A stretch of 64,000 bases of DNA. It comes from Nansenia antarctica. Its lineage: Eukaryota > Chordata > Actinopteri > Argentiniformes > Microstomatidae. The stretch is taken from positions 7,870,607 through 7,934,606 of the forward strand of contig OZ022349.1 of assembly GCA_963989245.1 (NCBI GenBank). The letters run 5' to 3'. The position numbers were made by a program, and so were the translations under genes. Each line of letters opens with the position of its first letter. Position 1 is the first letter of the stretch. Below, in pieces: positions 56,990 through 64,000 of this stretch. The notes beneath the pieces were generated by a model. It searched no databases. It was not told the DNA's origin and saw only the letters and a list, made by a program, of their open reading frames with translations.

Positions 56990-57432
56990 CATCTGTGACC
57001 AAGCCATTGATTGGATGTTTTTGGGGAAAAAATACAATTCTATCTATTTTGACACTAAACAGAGAATATTCAAGTTGTTCTGTCGGTGTAAATTAACATT
57101 CCCAAGACCAAATAATTGGTAAACATGAGTTTCTCATGAGACTTTCCTTAACTTAGGTGGCTGATAAGGTTCAAATGGATAGCTATGTTTTCAGGTTATT
57201 TATTATCTGATATGGCCCATACGCAACATTTAGTTTTACTTTAGGCTGACTAGGTAGGATAAGGAGAAGTTTGTATACTTGTTTGGTTACACATGAGTGG
57301 ATTACTTGAATACTCTTGTTGGCCTCTAATAGTATTTTTTCAACACTGAAAATGTTTATGTATGTAAAGCCTACTGTAGTTGTACTACATAAGCGTCTTT
57401 GAGTGTCTAGAAAAGGGCTATTTAAGTCTAAT

Positions 57433-57475
<43 letters not shown>

Positions 57476-58083
57476 AATGAATTTGAGGAACTTGTTGCAG
57501 TAATGACACTTCCTCCATCTTTTAGCAATAATAACCATGTCATTTTGACAACCCAGAAAATTATAAATTGTGTTTACATTTTGCTGGGTTGTCATGGTAA
57601 CATTAGGCAGAGTGACATCATTGGAGGGTTCCAAGGGTGCATTGGGTGCAGGAAGGTCCTGACAGAGTGATGATGTCATATAATGGGGTTGCCAGGTGAT
57701 ATTCTAGAAGGTGAGAGTAGAACAACAGATGGTTTTAGCAGTTGGTACAGAGACACTGAAGAGGTTACGTGAGTACGATATCTTTGGATAATGATTATGT
57801 AACAGGTTGTAAATAGGCTAACTAGTTTGGTGATGGTGAAATTCCTGCTAAAAATGTGAATGTTAGTCTCAGGAATGTGTTCAAACAGCGACATCTACTG
57901 GTAGTAGAACATCTATGAAGTGATAATTTATGAAGTAATAATTTATTACTGTAACTTAGTTGGCACTGTGTCTCGGATGTGATGCTGCTGTTGCTGCAGT
58001 GTGAACTATTGATGGGTATATAGGCCCTAGACCTCATGGATTTAAAGATGTTAAAAAAATGGAGTCTGGGTGTGGCTGCGCGG

Positions 58084-58206
<123 letters not shown>

Positions 58207-58605
58207 GCGGGGGTCTGGATGTGGCTGCGCGGGTGTGTGTGCGCGCGAGCGCTGACTCCGCTGAGTGTCAAAGTCTAGCTCGTTTATTGTTTGAAAGTGA
58301 TCCAAAGTGTCAATGCCAACAGAGATTCTTATATAAAGAAGCTTTTTCTTTACCACCCGACGTCCTAGACATATTTTTTGAAGGTAGAAATACGAAAAGG
58401 AGAATGGCTTTTTGGCACGTTGCAACTGATGCTTCAATCACAATGTCACGCAATATCAACGTCAGTCACTTTGGAAGTTCAAACAGCCTCACAGTCATCC
58501 ATGAACTCATAGGGGACAAGTCATTCTATAATAATTATATATAAATATAAAATACGTCATTTCACATTCTCTTCCTTGTTCAGATGTTTGTAGAAAGTTA
58601 TAGAA

Positions 58606-58823
58606 ATGCCAAATAAGAAGAAGAACCAGGGAGATGACTTCAATGTCCAGTCTGCTGACGACATCACCTTAACCGAATCTCTGGCCCACAGAGCAGAACC
58701 CAGAGGTGTGTGTGTGTGTGTGTGTGTGTGCACGTGTGTGTGTGTGTGTGTGTGTGTGCGTGTGTGTGTGTGTGCATGCGTGTGCGTGTGCGCGTGCGTG
58801 TGCGCGTGCGTGTGCGTGTGCGT

Positions 58824-58854
<31 letters not shown>

Positions 58855-59280
58855 CGCGCGCTGAGTAGAGATCAACGTGAGTCTTGTGTGTAAATTACCG
58901 GAGAGTCTTGAATTACAGATTTGCGCTTTAAAAATGTGCCTTGACAAGTAAAAGTCTATGGGCTTGACGGCCCGCCTGTATTAATAGAGTGTTTTAACTT
59001 TTTAGGTTAAATTATTCACTTTAATTGGTCCCAGAAGGCCTTGCGGCAAGACGTCATAGAAGTTGACAGTTTAGTTTGTTGGTTTTTGAGAAATGCAAAT
59101 TGTAACGTCCAGAATTAAAGTGAACATCCAATAACTCGTTTATTGTTTGAAAGTGCTCAAAAGTGTATGCCAACAGATTTTTTAATATAAAGAAGCTTTT
59201 GCTTTATAACCCGACGTCCTAGCCATCATTTAGGAAGGTAGAAATACAACAAGGATACAGATTTTTGGCACGTTGGCACG

Positions 59281-59330
<50 letters not shown>

Positions 59331-60023
59331 CTGATGCTTCGATCACAATGTCGCGCAATATCTATACGTCAGTCACTTTTGAAGTTCAAACAGCCTCACA
59401 GTCATCCATGAACTCATAGGGGACAAGTCATTCTATAATAATAATATATAAATATAAAATACGTAATTTCATATTCTCTTCCTTCCGTTTCTTATATCGT
59501 AGTCATGAGCATGGGCATGAGCATGGGCACTCAGAGGAAGCTGGAGGAGAAGAGGGAGAAATGGAGGGCCCTCCAGAAATGGAGGGCCGTGGCCAAGGAC
59601 TCTGAGCTGGAGGCCGAGGACTCTGAGCTGGAGGCGGAGAAGGCCAGGAGCACTCAGAGGAAGCTGGAGGAGAAGAGGGAGAAATGGAGGGCCGTGGTGG
59701 AGGCCAAGTGGAGGGCCGTGGCCAAGGACTCTGAGCTGGAGGCCAAGGACTCTGAGCTGGAGGCCAAGGACTCTGAGCTGGAGGCGGAGAAGGAGAAATG
59801 CAGGGCCGTGGTGGAGGCCAAGGACTCTGAGCTGGAGGCCAAGGACTCTGAGCTGGAGGAGGAGAAGGAGAAATGCAGGGCCGTGGTGGAGGCCAAGGAC
59901 TCTGAGTGTATGCCAACAGATTTTTTAATATAAAGAAGCTTTTGCTTTATAACCCGACGTCCTAGCCATCATTTAGGAAGGTAGAAATACAACAAGGATA
60001 CAGATTTTTGGCACGTTGGCACG

Positions 60024-60057
<34 letters not shown>

Positions 60058-62147
60058 CTGATGCTTCGATCACAATGTCGCGCAATATCTATACGTCAGT
60101 CACTTTTGAAGTTCAAACAGCCTCACAGTCATCCATGAACTCATAGGGGACAAGTCATTCTATAATAATAATATATAAATATAAAATACGTAATTTCATA
60201 TTCTCTTCCTTCCGTTTCTTATATCGTAGTCATGAGCATGGGCATGAGCATGGGCACTCAGAGGAAGCTGGAGGAGAAGAGGGAGAAATGGAGGGCCCTC
60301 CAGAAATGGAGGGCCGTGGCCAAGGACTCTGAGCTGGAGGCCGAGGACTCTGAGCTGGAGGCGGAGAAGGCCAGGAGCACTCAGAGGAAGCTGGAGGAGA
60401 AGAGGGAGAAATGGAGGGCCGTGGTGGAGGCCAAGTGGAGGGCCGTGGCCAAGGACTCTGAGCTGGAGGCCAAGGACTCTGAGCTGGAGGCCAAGGACTC
60501 TGAGCTGGAGGCGGAGAAGGAGAAATGCAGGGCCGTGGTGGAGGCCAAGGACTCTGAGCTGGAGGCCAAGGACTCTGAGCTGGAGGAGGAGAAGGAGAAA
60601 TGCAGGGCCGTGGTGGAGGCCAAGGACTCTGAGCTGGAGGCCAAGGACTCTGAGCTGGAGGCGGAGAAGGCCAGCAGCGCTCTGGCAAAGGCGGAGTTGG
60701 AGAGAGCGAGGGAGGAGGTGGAGGAGGGCCGACAGAGAGAGAAAGGCCTCCTCCAAAAGCTCAACGATATGGAGGAAGAAAAGAGGAGCCTCGTCTGTGA
60801 CAACTCCGACCTGGAGAAGGAGAGGGGCCAGGCCCTCGCTGCCCAGCGAGAGACTGAGGGGAGCCTGGCCGGGGTCAAGGCGACCCTCCTGGAGACCGCC
60901 AACGCCACCAGGGAGGCAGAAGACCACATCAAGGCCCTGCAGAAAGAGGCCCTGGAGGACAAGCTGGCGGCAGCTGAGAAGGCTCAGGTGCTTGACAGAA
61001 AGGTGGAGAAAAGCAGACAGAGAGAGAGAGACCTCAAAAGAAAAGTCCATGTTACGGAGCGGGAGAGGAGGAGTCTTGTCTTGAGCACAAGAGGAGTCTT
61101 GAAGGAGAGGAGCCAGGCCCTCGCTGCCCTGCGAGAGACTTCGGAGATCCTGGCCGGGGTCAAGGCGACCCTCCTGGAGACCGTCAACGCCACCAGGGAG
61201 GCAGAGGACCACATCAAGGCCCTGGAGGACAAGCTGGCGGCAGCTGAGAAGGCTCAGGACCTTAAGAAGAGCTCCAGCCAAGAGAGCCTGCTGTCCACCA
61301 GCTCTTCAGAGATCTGCAACGACACAGTGGATCAGTTCTCCAGGGCCATCCTATCACTGGGACCCGACACCTCCACAGCCTCGGTCACACAGCCTCAGAG
61401 GGATGCTAGTGGGAAGAAGAAGAAAGGGAAATTCAGGACATTCTGTTCAATGGTGAAGCGCAAGGTAAAACAGAAATATACAGTGAATTTATAAGAGAGC
61501 CACATTCCACATAATTTCACATTAAGGAAATGTAATGTAAAGGTAAAGTCTTACCAGTTTATCGTAAAACAACAGACAAGCTATGCATTGTTGTTGTAGG
61601 AATACTGGGGTTTTAAGAGATATGTTCTGTCATTGATTCTTCTTCTGTAACAACTGATATAGTGCAAGAGGACCAACCAGGCTGGTGTCCAGCCTCCAGC
61701 CCCAGGACAGGAGGACATCAATGATGGTGTCCAGCCTCCTGCTGAAGGACAGAAGGACATCAAGGTAGGTGTCCAGCCTCCAGCTCCAAGACAGGAGGAT
61801 ATGAAGGTAAGTATCCCGCCTCCAGCCACAGGACAGGAGGGCATTGAGGTTGCCCACGACGATGGACACAGCAGAGGTAAGTCAACATGTAGAACACATC
61901 GACCAAGGACATACTAACCATACTAATGAAGTATTCTATTCTGTAGCTATAGGCCTGGTGAAGCTCATATGAACTCTCTCTCCTCTCTCTAGCGGCCAGC
62001 CCAGTGACAGCTGTGACGACGCCTTGTGAGGGGAGCGGAGCTTCAAAGCCCAAGAAGCGTTCCCGCCTCCAGCGGATTCTCAAATCTGTGAGGAGCCTTG
62101 GCAGCTGCTGTCCACGCAGACAGTCTCCGTCCAACGAGACCCAGTAA
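58606..62147 (+). CDS. Heptad-repeat coiled-coil protein, four exons, unit 4 copy
   Basis: In-phase exons are 58606-58705, 60230-61464, 61663-61876 and 61993-62147 (567 codons plus stop), the same model as unit 1 without ASAP exons. The main exon 2 translation is identical to units 1 and 2, so all three gene copies remain open. Intron 1 is shorter because of (GT)n and (TTAC)n contraction. The duplicated terminal exon follows at 62293-62357, overlapping AATAAA at 62357-62362. Identity across copies could reflect selection, gene conversion or simply recent duplication. Confidence 0.6.
59503..59933 (+). pseudogene. Truncated duplicate of exon 2, unit 4 copy
   Basis: Same break and stop as at 5651-6081, without the Pro substitution of unit 2. 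Confidence 0.6.
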
Positions 62148-62504
62148 CCGTCTTCACGACGATGGACACAGCAGAGGTAAGTCAACACATAGAACACATA
62201 GACCAAGGACATACGAACTAAACTAATAAAGTATTCTATTCTGTAGCTATAGGCCTGGTGAAGCTCATATGAACTCTCTCTCCTGTCTCTAGCGCCCGTC
62301 CTCCAGAGGACGCTCACAACTGCAAACAGCCTTGGCCGGAGCTGCTGTCCACCGTGAATAAAAAATAATTTGGATTGCATTCCTTTTGCTTGTGCATTTT
62401 TCATATCTTATGAACTTGTTATGCTGAAGATTGTGTAACTAGATAAGTGATCTTAAATATCATAGCTAGAAGCAAGTGCGATTACAGCAACAAATATAGT
62501 AGGA

Positions 62505-63122
62505 GGAGAGAAGCGATCTACAGAGAGTCGTGAGAACAGCACAGAGAATCACCGGCGCCCCCCTCCCCTCTCTGGAGGAGCTGTACAAAACACGCTGTCT
62601 CAGGAGGGCCTCCAAGATCTCCAAGGACCCGACCCACCCTGGGCACGAACACTTTGTCAAGCTGCCCTCGAACAGGAGGTACAGGACCCCGGCCGCTAAG
62701 ACAAACAGACTGAAGGACAGCTTCTACCACAGGGCCGTCAAGGCCCTGAACACAGAAAAGGCCTAAGTTCTGGGCCCAGGACAGTCCGGACGGATTGTAT
62801 GGCAGCTAGTGCTGAGGCACAAACATGTACATTTTCAAGCCTGCAAACTGTGACACTTTAAAATAATGTGAAAAAATACTTTCTTGTGAAATATGACAAC
62901 CCTAGTTGACTATCTGTGCAGTATAGTACAGTGGATTGTGTACATAGCCTCTATTGATGTAAACCAGCTCCTTACCTTCTTGTGATTTTATGCATCTATG
63001 CTTTTTCCAAAATGTGTTTCTTTTTCCTTTCCTAAACACCAGGGGAGCCTCCCCTCCTAAATTTCGTTGTTTGGTACCTGTACTGTAGCAATGACAAATA
63101 AAGTCTATCTATCTATCTAAAA
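62505..63122 (+). mobile_element. Second truncated L2-like LINE, unit 4 copy
   Basis: As at 8657-9274, with one change near 62548 (AGAGAATCACC). Confidence 0.9.
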
Positions 63123-63861
63123 GAGGAACTGTCGTTCGGGATGTAGTTTCCGCCTGTGAGCCTTTTTTGACGCGCGTCTTACCATAGCCTGTGTTTTAGC
63201 CTGGTCGCGACCAGGCTAATTATATCTGACTCAGAAAAGGAGCTCAACCAAGCAGTGAATTATTTGAGCCACATTGATGGCACCGAACGCAAGCTAACAT
63301 TTTCGAGGCTTAGAACTTTATCGAGGCTTAGAACTTTATCGAGCTTCGTGGAATACCCCCCAGGTTAGACTACAAAGACGCATTTAAAGTGGCACCACAA
63401 AACCAACCGAAACCGTTACAATACCATTGATTGCACCAATATAAACCACCTGCCAATGGAAACCATTAAGAGACCTTTAAGAGCTCGTGGTTTCTAATGT
63501 TCAGCAGGGCTTGTATTTATCTGTGCGGTCGTGCGTGTGTTGCACGGCGCATGCACCTTTCCCTTTGTATAATGCCTTATAACAAGGTAGGTGTATAGTA
63601 TTGTCTCACTGCTTTATTCAGAGTGCCCTCGTATTTTCAGACGTACCATTTTATACCACTAGAGGGCAATGCAAGACAATGCGTTCACAGAAAACAGTCA
63701 AAGCGAAGTCAGCAGGGCTGCAGATCATCGAGCATCCTTATGTCAGTGAGGAGTGGGCATCCGAGATTATGTGTGCGACTTGTCAACAGATCCACCCCGC
63801 GAGAAATAATGGATGTATGGCCGCCTGCGATTTTTGAATGAGAGATGTAGTTTTTCCAACG

Positions 63862-63979
63862 ATGATGACACCCATCTACATCTCACGTTTGCTCCTCTTT
63901 ATCTCTCTATCTGCGGTCTGGGTGGAACAAGAGGCAGAGTCCAAATCTCTTCCAGGAGAATTAGATCCAGGAGCGTTTG
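63862..63979 (+). CDS. Orphan signal-peptide exon, unit 4 copy
   Basis: As at 10014-10131; the window ends 21 bases after the donor. Confidence 0.35.
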
Positions 63980-64000
63980 GTAAGATATGCCATTATGGGA

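Overview
The window is teleost fish genomic DNA. No prokaryotic gene organisation is visible. It has spliced exons with GT/AG borders, dense (GT)n and other microsatellites, and fish-type transposons: L2-like LINEs with short-repeat tails, an L1-Tx1-like LINE, a Ty3/gypsy-like remnant, Tc1, hAT-like and piggyBac-like elements. The exact fish order cannot be fixed from the sequence alone.

The window is one tandem array of a low-copy segment. Taking base 1 as an arbitrary origin, unit 1 is 1-21296, unit 2 is 21297-45928, unit 3 is 45929-53895 and unit 4 runs from 53896 past the window end. Copies are almost identical; most differences are microsatellite lengths plus scattered single-base changes. 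Three structural differences matter. Unit 2 carries about 3.2 kb of extra DNA containing eight exons of an ASAP-type Arf GTPase-activating protein. Unit 3 has lost about 13.4 kb (unit positions 90-13494), including the only apparent host coding gene. Minisatellites differ in copy number.

Layout within a unit (unit 1 coordinates): a promoter-like segment and a gag-like ORF split by a 5'-truncated L2-like LINE (0.25-2.3 kb); non-coding DNA with microsatellites (2.3-4.4 kb); a four-exon gene for a heptad-repeat coiled-coil protein (4.7-8.5 kb) with internally duplicated promoter-like module, exon and terminal exon; a second truncated LINE (8.7-9.3 kb); an orphan signal-peptide exon (10.0-10.1 kb); a hAT-like element holding a 31-bp minisatellite (10.9-12.8 kb); telomere-like repeats and a foldback element (13.3-13.6 kb); a nest of LINE, Tc1, gypsy, Tx1 and piggyBac remnants (14.1-18.7 kb); then simple-sequence-rich DNA to the unit end.

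The strongest finding is in unit 2. There the coiled-coil gene is interrupted by a complete PH domain and an ArfGAP zinc-finger domain whose splice phases match on both sides, so one open reading frame of 840 codons can be assembled across 12 exons (26051-32845). Units 1 and 4 encode the version without the insert (567 codons). Whether the chimera is transcribed cannot be seen from sequence. The near-identity of copies also leaves open an assembly artefact, which long reads would settle.
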